From assembly GCA_026413225.1 (NCBI GenBank), contig CM048552.1, forward strand, positions 24,045,001-24,109,000: a stretch of DNA of 64,000 bases, given 5' to 3'. Of the stretch, positions 11,491-22,262 are shown one piece after another. A program made the translations under genes and the position numbers. The DNA is from Otis tarda (taxonomy: Eukaryota; Chordata; Aves; Otidiformes; Otididae). Below the pieces are notes generated by a model. It searched no databases. It was not told where the DNA came from and was given only the letters and a program-made list of their open reading frames with translations. Positions within the stretch are counted from its first letter, which is position 1. Every line of letters begins with the position of its first letter.

Positions 11491-12990
11491 TTAGGCTAAA
11501 AAGCATATGCATTTTGAAACTGCTGCATGAATTCTTTAAAAAATAGTTTAGTGGTATTTTAGAGCATTACCTCCCTCCTGTCTCTTCCCTGCACTGTTTT
11601 CTGAAGCACAGAAAATGTTCATCTGAAAATCAACCCGTGCATCTGAGTTTAAACGTATTCATTATTTGGATCGTAGCATATTTTCCTCTGTGGTAAGGAT
11701 AGGGTTTTGATTTTTTTTTTTTTTGTTCTATGCTTATATAGCACCTGATACAATAGTAGAAGGAAAGTTATGTGTTCTGGCTTTCAAATGCATCACAGTA
11801 AATTGTGAAAGAGATTAATAGAGTACCTAGGGATTATCTGCTCATCTGCCTATTCCAATACAATGAAAGGTCTCTAAATGCAGTAGATTCTGAACACCAA
11901 AAGAAAGTGGATCCTCTCACAAAGGTTTTCATGGAATGGTTCTGATCTGACTTCAGAATTTTTTCAGGTGTTTCCAGACACTAAGGAAAAAGAAAATATC
12001 AGCTATTCATATTTACCAACATATACCAGAATTTACCTAAAAAATATCACCATAGAAGCACTATTCCTAAAACATAATCTGAATTACATAGGTTGATTGT
12101 TTTTTCTTCCTCTGTCCCAGGGTCTGAAAAACATAGAAACTAACTTGATCTTCTCTCTAACTCTGTACTATATTGTAATGTAAGGGTTATTTCAGTTTTT
12201 TTCTGACCTGCTTCGTCATATCTCTTCATATTTTCTCTAGGGTATACGTCTTGTTGTTGGGGGTTCTAAGAGTGAGAATCAGATATTTGTTTTCTTCTGG
12301 CTCCTACTGTTTAAGGTTGCTACTGTAATTTACTTGCTCTTGACCTGTGGCCTAAAGCTCATGGCTGTCACAGCTTTGTTGTCCAGACTCACAACGTTAG
12401 CAATCACAAAGGTGCTAGGGGCTACTGAGTGGAAGAGTCTGCATGCTACTTATCAGCTTAAATCAATCTTCCTGTTTTTTTAGCAAAATTAATGGTTTCT
12501 AACTTGTGACCACTGTACCGTGTTGACTCAAATTTCTTTGTGAAATGACTAAAGCAATTTATGATCTTGCTTTTGCCCTCGGAGTCTGGCTAGTGCGAGA
12601 TATAGGATTTGCTGCACCTTCTCAGTGTCTTTTGAGAAAACATTTTTTCTCCTCAGACCATTCCTCAAGTAATTGTACCACATCTAGTAACAAAATGCAC
12701 TTATATTGATAAAGCAAACTGTTGATTCTTCCAATAGCTCTAAAATTCATTATTAATTAACTTTCCATTAGAGACAATTCAATAAAATACAATCATTTTG
12801 TATCTAGAAATTATAATCTGAGAGCAGTAAGGAGTATATTCTGACTATATGTATTTATATCTTCATGCTTATACTTAAACTTTGAAATATTTGTCTTGAT
12901 AATAATGAAGTTGTATACTAAGCCAGTCTCAGATGGAGATCCTGGAAACAAGGACTCCTGTTATTGATCTTCATAGCCTTCTGTTGGATC

Positions 12991-13075
12991 TACTTTGAAG
13001 TTGGCCCTGATTTGAGAAGGGATTTGGGCCAGATGGCGTCCAGAGCTCTTTTCCAATTTAAATTATTCTATGATT
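12991..13075 (+). mobile_element. CR1 3' terminal fragment
   Basis: The stretch reads as a CR1 3' UTR on the plus strand. It has a ggccctgatttgagaaggg block, then a diverged form of the 'GGACTAGATGACCTCCAGAGGTCCCTTCCAACC' type block (here gggccagatggcgtccagag), then aaattattctatgatt, the octamer-type end. It differs from the ends of the other copies in the window, so it belongs to a different, older CR1 subfamily. Only about 85 bp survive, and the upstream limit is uncertain. Confidence 0.75.
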
Positions 13076-13078
13076 GCA

Positions 13079-14860
13079 TGTTCTCTTTATAGAGCTTCTG
13101 GACAAGAGTATGATGAATCATCATTGTAAATAAAACGTCACAGAAAATGTAAGTGGTCTTCCAGTGTTCATGATAAAAAGGTGAAAGTGGAAATAAACAT
13201 CTCCAGCAAAGAACTCTTAATAACAATAAACATCAACACTGTCAACAGCCTGAATCTTCTCATTTTTCAAGATTACAGATTTTTGGTTTGTTTTTTTTTC
13301 CTTTTGAAAGGTCTCTCATCACATGTAAAATGGTCTTGGTTGCGTCTTGTGAATAGGCTTACTCAACTTGATTCCTCATGTTAAATCATTTTTGAGGATC
13401 TGAGCAAAAAGCAGCTCAGTATTTTGTGCCTCAGAGGAACCAAATTGTAACAGCTCTCAAGAAAGGATAGAGTGCCTTTGAAGAAGATATAGCAATAATT
13501 TATAATCATAATTGACAGTCCACTCTCCGCTGACTAGAAAAAGTGGAACACAAGGAATTTCACAGGGTGTGCCGCATCTCAAACCAGGAAATTTAATTAA
13601 TACAGCAGCACACTAATTAGAACTGGACAAAATATTTTTCATCTGAAAATGCCAATTCATCAAGTATGAAGTACTTTAGCAATGTATCAGTTTTTGAAGA
13701 AACTTTATTTGAGAAAGAGAAATCTCTTTTTCTGAAACCCTAACATTAAATAAAATCACATATATATATATATATATACACATTTCCTTATTTTTCTTAT
13801 ACTCTCCTTATATATAAACTTAATATTTTATTAAAATCTTCTGGTAAATGCTAGATATAAGTTTGAACATGACTTCAATTATGACTCTAGGATGAATTAA
13901 AATGAAAACCTTTCCTGTTAACCAAGGAAAACAAATTGAATGCAGTAATTCATTTTACCTAATCCCCACTCATAAAGACTACATATGAAACGGTCAGATG
14001 TGACTGTCACACAATCAATTTACCCAGTCATTCAAAAACAGTAAGCCCAAAAGTTAATTCCTTTTTTCCTTTGATAAGAAGCAAAACCTAAATTTGATCT
14101 TCCCGTAACCCAGCTGTCTCTAGTCCTGAGAGATATCAGGCTTGGCTTGCATGTGCACACAAACAGCATACGTGTTGCAGAAGCAATGGCAATATGCTTG
14201 GGCTATGATTAGGATTTTTTGTAAAATCATTATAGAGTTTGAGAAAAACACTGGAACAGATTATTTGTTAGATATTTTGTTTTAAACAAAATGAGTGAAA
14301 GATAGAAAACACATTAAAATCTTTTAGATTCTTTTCCTTAATTTCAGGTGTCTGGGCTTTTTTTCTGTCATCTGAAGCATTAATTACCCTACTGCTGATT
14401 AGACATGGCATCTGCTTTGCTGTGAGCCTTTCTATATACAATAAACTAGAAACATACCTTGACAAAAAACCTGAAAGGAATCTTCCTCTTTCCTGTTTGG
14501 TGAAAAGACTTTTTCATTGCCCTTCATGTCTTGGAAGTTTATCATGCATCTCCTGCAGCCAATGGGGAGCTTTGCCTTTTATTTAAGATCATTTCAGACC
14601 AGTTTTTTTTTTCTGAGGAAGGGCAAATGTTAGGGCTTCGGAAATAGATGAATTAGTTATGTTCTAGAGGTTGTTTTTTCAAATCTGTACTCTACTGAGG
14701 AATAATTTCATATTTATTTTCCTTTGAGCCAATCCTGAAATCCTCCTCAGATGGACTGAATCTGAACAAATAACTGATTATAATTTGGACCTCAGTTCTT
14801 GGAACAGGAATAGTTTCATAAATTAAGTTCAATTTTTCACAGAAATGTCCATCTGTGAAC
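13079..14860. other. AT-rich non-coding stretch
   Basis: No gene was seen. It includes a (TA)n tract at about 13758-13779. The frames at 13181-13384 (plus) and 14268-14465 (minus) have no recognisable features. Confidence 0.5.
13758..13779. repeat. (TA)n microsatellite
   Basis: About ten to eleven uninterrupted TA units are read directly. Confidence 0.95.
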
Positions 14861-14864
14861 TGCA

Positions 14865-15300
14865 GCCACTTGACAGAACATCGTGACAGTGTGCTTTCCA
14901 CTGCCCCACCATGACCTAATCTTTTTCCTGTAACCCTGCTCAAGGGATAACCACCACTGGCATCACGATATATGTGTCTCATGGTGATGACTGCATCCAG
15001 CTGAAAGTGAATTTGGGGGAAACAGATAACAACACAATTGTCAAGGGCTAATTTATGGTGAGACACCCACCTAACCACAGTGCTGGTCTGACTCAGACAA
15101 AATTTGGAAGAAATTAATATCTGCAATCAGTGTGTAAATATGACTATGAGTCAATTATCTTCCTCCATAAATACTGGACAGCCCAGAGCCTTTTGAGCTC
15201 TCCTCCTCTACAGCAGCAAGCTCAATGCCAGGATCTACCCTTGAGTAGGAACATCTCTCAAGGTTAGTCCTTGAGGTTGAGAGAATCCTTTTTTATTGTC
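14865..15300 (+). mobile_element. Possible ERV LTR (low confidence)
   Basis: A TATA-like CATAAATA at 15166-15173 is followed by a more GC-rich stretch (cagcccagagcc, ctctcctcctctacagcagcaag, ccaggatctacccttgag) that looks like the R/U5 part of a retroviral LTR and resembles avian ERV LTRs I remember. The preceding 300 bp have the more even base composition of a U3. I could not define TG...CA ends, a target duplication or a clear AATAAA. The 144-codon minus-strand frame at 14692-15126 overlaps it in antisense and has no recognisable domain, so it is not called a gene. Confidence 0.35.
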
Positions 15301-18300
15301 AATTAATAACAGACTTCTAGAGTCACACACAAAAGGGACAAGAGCTTCTCCAGCTCCTCCATTAAAAAATCTGTCCTCAAACTTTCTAAAATATTTTTGG
15401 ATGTGTTTTTGTTTCTCTATTCCTTTCTCCATGAATAACCATGCACTTAAGGGTTTTTTTGTCACTAAGTCTCATGCTTTAGACCCTATTAATATTTCAG
15501 AAAATCCCAAATAAGACCCATTTTATGAGTTGCAGATGATTGCAATGAAAGACATTGTTCATTATTTTATTTGTAAGCTTCAGACATTCAGCAGATCAGA
15601 ACACATCAACCTCTCTTACCATGAAAAACAGTCTTCTTTTTTTTCCTGCTTCATTCTCTTTGAACAAACAGCAGCCTTCTATATCAATGTTCTAGTCATG
15701 TTGAAGACTAACTCTGAAACTTAGCTAACACTAATTAAGTCAAAGGTGTTCTTTGTGTATGACACACTGACAAGTAGAGGACATCTAATCACGTCTAATC
15801 AGAAGAACAACATTCTATTATACTTCAACCAAGGACATTTGTCCAATTAAACCTTGAGTAGAACACTTAATCAGGATGTTTTGAAGATGCTTTGCATTTG
15901 GTGCCAACTACTGAAGAAACCAGGGGAAAGGTAATTCTAGTGGCCATCACATGACCACTCACTCATGGACTATCTACCTAATTCGTATCACTGATTCTAA
16001 ATAAATAGGTGGGGTGACGGAACTGAGCATGCATACTAATTTACGTGTTAGGTGAGGAGACTTTAATCAATCATTTAATAGAATATTAATGCAAATGTAT
16101 TAGAAGTTGACTATGACAACCTCTTTTCTCCTGCTCCTTGGCTCCAGCTCTGCACAACAATCTTTTTTGTTTTTTCCTCAAAATCTTCTGGAGACATGCA
16201 TTCATTTATTTCTGCATGTGTTTCTACTTTCATCTTTGAAAAAGTATTTTATTTTGTTTGTGCATATGAAGTGTTTTCTTTTCTAAGAAATTAATACTCT
16301 TTATCTGAAATTTGTATGAGAAAATTAGCATCTACTTATCACAGTTTTAAACACAATAGGTTTGAGATTCCATGTTCTATAATCCAGGCTGAAAAAAAAG
16401 CAGATTCTTAACTTGTGTTTCAGCATGGAATTCAATTAAAATGTAAGACATCTCAAAAGCTTGTCTTTTGACATTTCCATATATTTAAAAGATACAAAGG
16501 AATTTTTGTTTCCCACAGAACACTTGCCTGTCTTTCAGTGTATCATTCAAGTACAATAATGACTACATGTAGAAGTTTTATCATGTTAAGAAATCATTTA
16601 TTTTATTTCCCTGAAAAAAAAAAGAGCAAGTAAGCAAGAGATCTTAAGTAATATATAAAATAAGACAAATTTAAGTGGATGCAAATACAACAAAATAACA
16701 ATTTTTTAAACTTAAAAGAATTCAGAGTGCAGAAATAAATGAAATACTGCCATCAAGTATACTGGAAAAAAACTTTCTACATATCAACTAATATATTCAC
16801 ATGTCTATCAGCTCCTAACTCATCTTAAGAAATTAATGAGAGGACACAGAGAATCCTGGAAGGCAGACCGAGATCAAGAAATTGTGATAATTCAGATAAA
16901 TCAGTCTGCCAGAAATTACTCATTAGAAACATGAATTTGCAAAGTAAGCTTTTCCAAAAACCTTAATAATTCATGAAATTTTAGGCATTTACATAAACTT
17001 GATTAGAGGATTCAAGGAACTTAATAATTCCTTTAATATTAAAAACTTTTCAAGTATGAGTAGACTTTTTAACAATATATATTGATTAAATTATAATGTT
17101 TTTCATTACATAATTTTTCATTGTCTTCAGCTCTCCAAGAAATTTAAACAGATTGGGAAATTAATACAGAATGCAAACCTCTTTAAAGATCATAAAATGA
17201 ATTTGAGGCTGAGTTGGGAAGAGAAGCTGCATCTATGCTTCCATGTCATGCTATAATAGCTTCAAAACCCTCAGTCAAACAATTTATGTTAGAGAACTGA
17301 GGTAATAAATGTGCATTAAAATTATTTTTGTACTTTCTTCTAAAAGAAACTACCTATATATCTAAAAACATTGTTCTTTTAGGCTGATGTCTGGTAAATG
17401 AAAGGAACTTGTTTAAAAAAGTTAGCTTAACCTTGAATATAAAGTAATAATTTAAAATTAGTCCTTTGATGTTTTAATAGGAACCCATTGGAAAGAAAAA
17501 TAGTATTGCAGTTCAAAAGGATGATGACAGGAAATATTTTACCATTTGTTCTGAAAATTGACACAATTACTGACAGGAATTGAATTGTAGCAAGCTCTTC
17601 AAAAATAGAGACAAACTTTTCTGAAATAGTCTGTGTTATTCCTTACAGAATTATAACAATTTATTTCATGTTTTTAACAAATCTATGGAATTGACTTTTT
17701 GAATACATCCTTTATAAAGTTCTGTAAGACATCCATAGGAAATAATTAGCTTTAGGAAAAAATCTATATATGTCAGAGTAATTCCTACAGAATGCATTTT
17801 ATATTTTTAAATGAAGTACTTGTTTTATTGCAGTCTTTATGTGAGTATAGAAATAAACAAATATTTAATGAAATAGCTGTTCTGAATCACTTGATATCTG
17901 AATTTTTCCTTCCTCCTAGAGTTTTTAATCCATAATTCTGTTACTTCCCTGAAAAGATGTAAAAAACAAGGAAGATTTTTTTTTCCCTTCTTAATACATG
18001 ATTTATTTCTTCATTTTAGGTTTCTTTTGCCTCCTTTTGAAGGAGAGTTCTGAAAGAATACTATCAAATCTATGAAGACTGGCCACAAAAGGAGAATATT
18101 TGCCTGCTGAGCAAAGGCCATGTTTGTGGGTAATGATTTCCACAGATCAGAGATATCTTATAAGGGGGATTAATCTTAAGCATCTGGGTACATTGATTTT
18201 TCTACAATACTTACAAAGATCCTAAATGACTTGTTTAGACTAAATCTAGTTTTTAAATGGTATAACCCACACAAAATGAGGTATTTAAAGTGATACATAG

Positions 18301-18837
18301 AAAAGACAAAAAAAAAAAAGAGGAGACACTCTAAGACGTGCTAGTGTTATTTTAAATTATATTAACAATGGATGCCTAAAGAGGGAGGCTGCTTTTTTAT
18401 TGGCAGGATACACAAAACTGCGGAAAGTTGTAAGTCTAACAGCGAACAGAGTTATAATTAAAATAATATTATAAACCAAACAAATGTTTGGGGGAAAAGT
18501 GTTCAGTTCAGTAAGAGCAAATGCAAATTTCTCCTAATCTTGAAGGAAAAATCAACAGATAGAAGATATAGAATGACGAGCTTGTCTATGTTATGCAGAA
18601 AGACGCCTAAAGGGCATAGATTGTGAGCTGAACAAGAGTCAGTAACATCACAAAACCTTGAGAAAGGCAGACACCGTTCCAGGACACATAAATAGGGTGC
18701 TTTCTGTAAGACATGTGCAGTCATTTTTCTTTGCTGCTTGAACTGATAAGACCTCCAATATCTAGTTTTTGACCATGGTAGCCCATAGCATTTGTAGTAA
18801 CTGAAGAAAGTCCATGGCAAGCAGGAATATTGATAGC
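15301..18837. other. AT-rich non-coding stretch
   Basis: I see no gene or defined repeat here beyond homopolymer runs (for example the A-run around 18309). The overlapping frames at 15235-15465 (minus) and 15296-15514 (plus) and the one at 15530-15724 (plus) have no recognisable features. Confidence 0.5.
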
Positions 18838-19232
18838 ATGAGTTATAAGGAAATGTTGAGATAATTCAGTTTGCTTAAACTGGAGAAGAAAAATCTCAGG
18901 GATTATCTTATAATAAACTACAAATTTGCAAAATGTAGTTTTGTAATATTGACAGAAAGAAATAAATTCCTCTCTGTATCAATAGTAGGAATAAAAAAGA
19001 GTAACTGTCAGGGAACACTATTAAAGCAATAGAGATCTACACTAAACTTCTCAAAGCAAAGTCTGTGTAGCACTAAGACACATTGCTTGGTAAAAAGAAA
19101 AAAAGAAATTTCTGTCATCATAGATTTTCAAGAATAGATTGGGCAAATGAGATTGGTCCTATTATTCCTGGTTTTGTACTCTGTGAATGGACCATAGAGC
19201 TCCTTGATGCTCCTTCCAGGTCTGCACATTCT
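18838..19232 (+). mobile_element. Ancient CR1 3' end
   Basis: Three ordered blocks match an old CR1 on the plus strand. A block at about 18838-18905 reads like the ORF2 segment that in younger copies encodes [21 protein letters not shown] (atgagttataaggaaa, then tttgcttaaactggagaag, then tctcagggattatct). A block at about 19126-19160 (ttttcaagaatagattgggcaaat) matches the 'FKNRLD' region close to the ORF2 stop. A final block at about 19190-19225 (accatagagctccttgatgctccttccaggtc) matches the 3' UTR. No frame survives. It is a different, much older subfamily than the copy at 38.8 kb. Confidence 0.6.
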
Positions 19233-19235
19233 GAC

Positions 19236-21799
19236 TGTTGTCCTGTGCTTTGCAGGTGTCATCAAGAGTTATGGCAGGAAATTTGTTCAATCAGGTGTGA
19301 CTACATCACACCAAGCCCTGCTTAAAAACCATAGGACAAATTCATAGCGGGAATGAATGGAAACATTTCCCCAGGAGCAACCAAAACTGAGGTATTCTCT
19401 GATGAAATAGTATCTTACACAAACAGGACTGATATAAAGGTGTATGTGTTGAGAATTGTAGCAGTTTGATCTAATGAAAATCCAGTTATGAAGTCCCTGT
19501 TCTACATATAAGCTGTTCCCATACTGTTTCTTGCTTGAAGTGAAAGTTTATCATTAACAAAGAATATTTTTTAAATTATTACATTTAGAATATCTAAAAA
19601 AAAATTATACTTCCTAAATAGACAAATCTTTTTCCTCCCACCCTTTCTATAAAAAATAAAATGCCATAGTACATTTTTACTGCTTTCTTTTCTGCCTGCT
19701 TTTATTTGCATTTAGACATTATTTTGAGTTTAAGATTTAATGGCTACCCAAAAGAGTATGAATTGAGGAATCTACAAATTCAGATGCTCAGCAATTAAAT
19801 ACATGTTCTTCACTTTACATTTCCAACCCAGGGAGGTTCACAGGTAAGAGAAGTTTGTTATTAAGCAGTAAGTTTCTGTTATAAGTTAATTAGCCAATAG
19901 ATGCCACATATATAACATTATCTTTGGTTCTTAGCTTACAAGGAATCTTGCATTACAGTAGAAAAGTTTATGTGCTGAATTGCATTAATGAGCAAATTCT
20001 AAGTGAAACAAAATGTGAGGAGAGGATTTATTTTTACTTCAGAAGTCTACAATGTACAACATGCCTAACTTTAGGTCAACTGCAAGACTCCTTTTATAGC
20101 CAATGGGAAGAGACGGACGCTTTCACAGTGTGACTTAAGATAGACAAGATGGATCACTCTTGAAGAATATATTTCTCTCCATTGACTTCAAAGGGAATAT
20201 AGGGTAGCTGGAGAGATTTTGATGTTCAATTCTTAGCTGTGTAAAGTAAGGCGAGATCAATCTCTGTGTCATGTCTGTACCATGAAAATAGTACTATCCT
20301 GGAAAATAATTGGACCTACAGTGGTGGATTAATTAAAAAAAAAATTAAAAATCTGAACCTGGAAAACAGAACTATTTTAGGGTAAGATAGTCCCTCTGTA
20401 AAGGGGACTAATACCTTGAAGTAAACTAATACCCAAGAATGATGCATTATTTCTGCTGTAATTATGACACACAAACATAAAAAAAAATGTTCTCCCTGTC
20501 TGTTGATTCATACATACTTTCTTAATAATTTTGTGTGTACTGCTAACAGTCATTTGGATAGAGGTTTTCATTTTCATTTGGCCTGAAGAACTTTTTGATT
20601 TAATACTTATTCTGCTCACTGATACATTACTGATGCAGTTTCTGTACTGACTTAAATTTACTCGAGTTTAAAAGCTGAGATCCTTAAAGTCATTCCATCT
20701 AGGTTATGTCTGTGGAAGAGAAAAAAAAATCAAAATTTCTAGTTCTTAGTAAGGAAAATAAATAACAGAAGTATGGAAGGACAGAGAATAAGATTGAAAT
20801 ATGTTTCAGAGAAGGCCTCATCTGTTCTTCTGCCTGAGGTCACCAACCTTTTCAGCATGATGCTTTCTACATGCTTCATTCAGTTGTTCCTGTTTTGGAG
20901 GTCTTTCAAAGACTTAGCTATTTACTTAAGTGATTAAATGGGAGCTTATGTAGTTTTGAAATATAGATCTGGAGTTTTACATAATTATTAAAACTTTCTT
21001 ATTAATAAGAAGGAGAAAGAAAAAAAAAGAGGAAGTATTAATTACTTAAGCAAGTAGTTAGGTTTTAATTAGTAATAATAACAATACATAGCAATAGTAA
21101 TAATATTACCAGACAGGTCCCATTAGCAAAGGCATATGTAATCACTCTAAAGTTTTCTGCGGTTTTTCATTCACATTCTGCCCAAGCATATCTATGCAAA
21201 ACTTATTTACTGTATACATTACATATAACAAAAACCTTTATCATGCGTGGAAAGAAAAGTATGCTGGAATTTTTGCTAGATGTATCACATATGCATGGTG
21301 TCAAACAATGTGGTCACACTATGCGGCTTCAAGCTAACCTTAAGGCAAAAAGTAAACCAAGTACCATGCTGGAGCTAGTAGAAAGATTCTGGATTTGTAT
21401 TCCTGTATCTGAAATCTGTGTGTCTTTCCCAAATATGAAAACATTGTTTTGACCATAAACTGAAACTGGACACAAAGCTTGAGCAAGGTGGAAGTGTTTA
21501 TTTCATTTTAAATCCTAACAGTGCCAAGAAGTAACAGCACTAAAGCATGTTCAAATATCTTGCTGCTTTTATAGCAAAACAATTAAATCTAATTTAGGAA
21601 AGTGCCTTCTCCCCTCACCCTGAGGCACTTAGGGACAAAAAGAGTCTGAAAACCCAGTTCTGTCTACTGTACTGTAAAGATTTCACAACTGCTGATTTTT
21701 TTTTTTCCTGAAACTCTAGAATGCAAATGAACACAAAGAATATCACAGAATGACAAATTCTCTTTCCTACTGCCAGAAGTTTCCCCCTATCCCCCACTC
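19236..21799. other. AT-rich non-coding stretch
   Basis: Nothing was recognised beyond A/T runs. Frames at 19924-20133 (plus), 20377-20619 (minus), 21243-21452 (plus) and 21615-21821 (minus) have no motif or splice context. Confidence 0.5.
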
Positions 21800-21889
21800 T
21801 GTCTGACAGAGCCAATGGCATCTGGCTCCAAGACGGACCTGTCGCTGGCCAAGGCCGAGCCCATCAGCTATGGTGGTAGCACTTCTGGG

Positions 21890-21945
21890 ATCATAGAATC
21901 ATAGAATGATTCGGGTTGGAAGGGACCTTCAAAGGTCATCTAGGA
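21890..21945 (-). mobile_element. Very short CR1 3' fragment nested in an LTR
   Basis: The fragment begins with the complement of two octamers and continues gattcgggttggaaggg, ccttcaaaggtcatctag, matching the first 55 or so bases of the 3' UTR of the intact CR1 at 38.8 kb. The LTR bases GGAT or GAT occur on both sides (at about 21887-21890 and 21944-21947), consistent with a 3-4 bp target duplication. Confidence 0.85.
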
Positions 21946-22164
21946 TAACATGGTTAAGAAGAGGGGAAAAACCTGCTGTGCAACAGCAGCTGGAGAGAGG
22001 AGTAAGAATATGTGAAACAACTATGCATACACCAAGGTCAGTGAAGGTGAGGTTTTTTTCTCTTTTTCAAGGAGGAGGAGGTGCCCCAGGTGCCGGAGCA
22101 CAGATTCACCTTCAGCCCACGGAGGATCCCATGCTGAAGCAGCTGGATACCCAAAGGAGGTTGT

Positions 22165-22262
22165 GAAGCCATGGAAGAACTGCAGCCTGTGGGAAGGACC
22201 CACGCTGGAGCAGTTTGTGCAGGACTGCCTCCCATGGGAGGAATCCTAAGCTGGAGCAGGGT
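22165..22262 (+). repeat. Imperfect tandem repeat within the LTR
   Basis: Two units of about 43-45 bp each end in GCTGGAGCAG and begin with a gactgcctccc- or aactgcagcct-type string. The same unit is repeated many times in related LTRs as I remember them. Confidence 0.6.

Larger units (their letters stand above)
8096..12990. other. AT-rich non-coding stretch
   Basis: I recognise no gene. The stretch contains homopolymer runs (T-run 9838-9849, A-run near 10843, T-run near 11711), a pyrimidine-rich segment at 9280-9830, a 16-bp palindrome at 11475-11490, and an open frame at 10877-11086, the latter two described separately. The frame at 8300-8491 (minus) looks like chance. Confidence 0.5.

Noticed and set aside
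14692..15126. 144-codon minus-strand frame
   Set aside because: It has no recognisable domain, no splice or promoter context, and overlaps a possible LTR in antisense.
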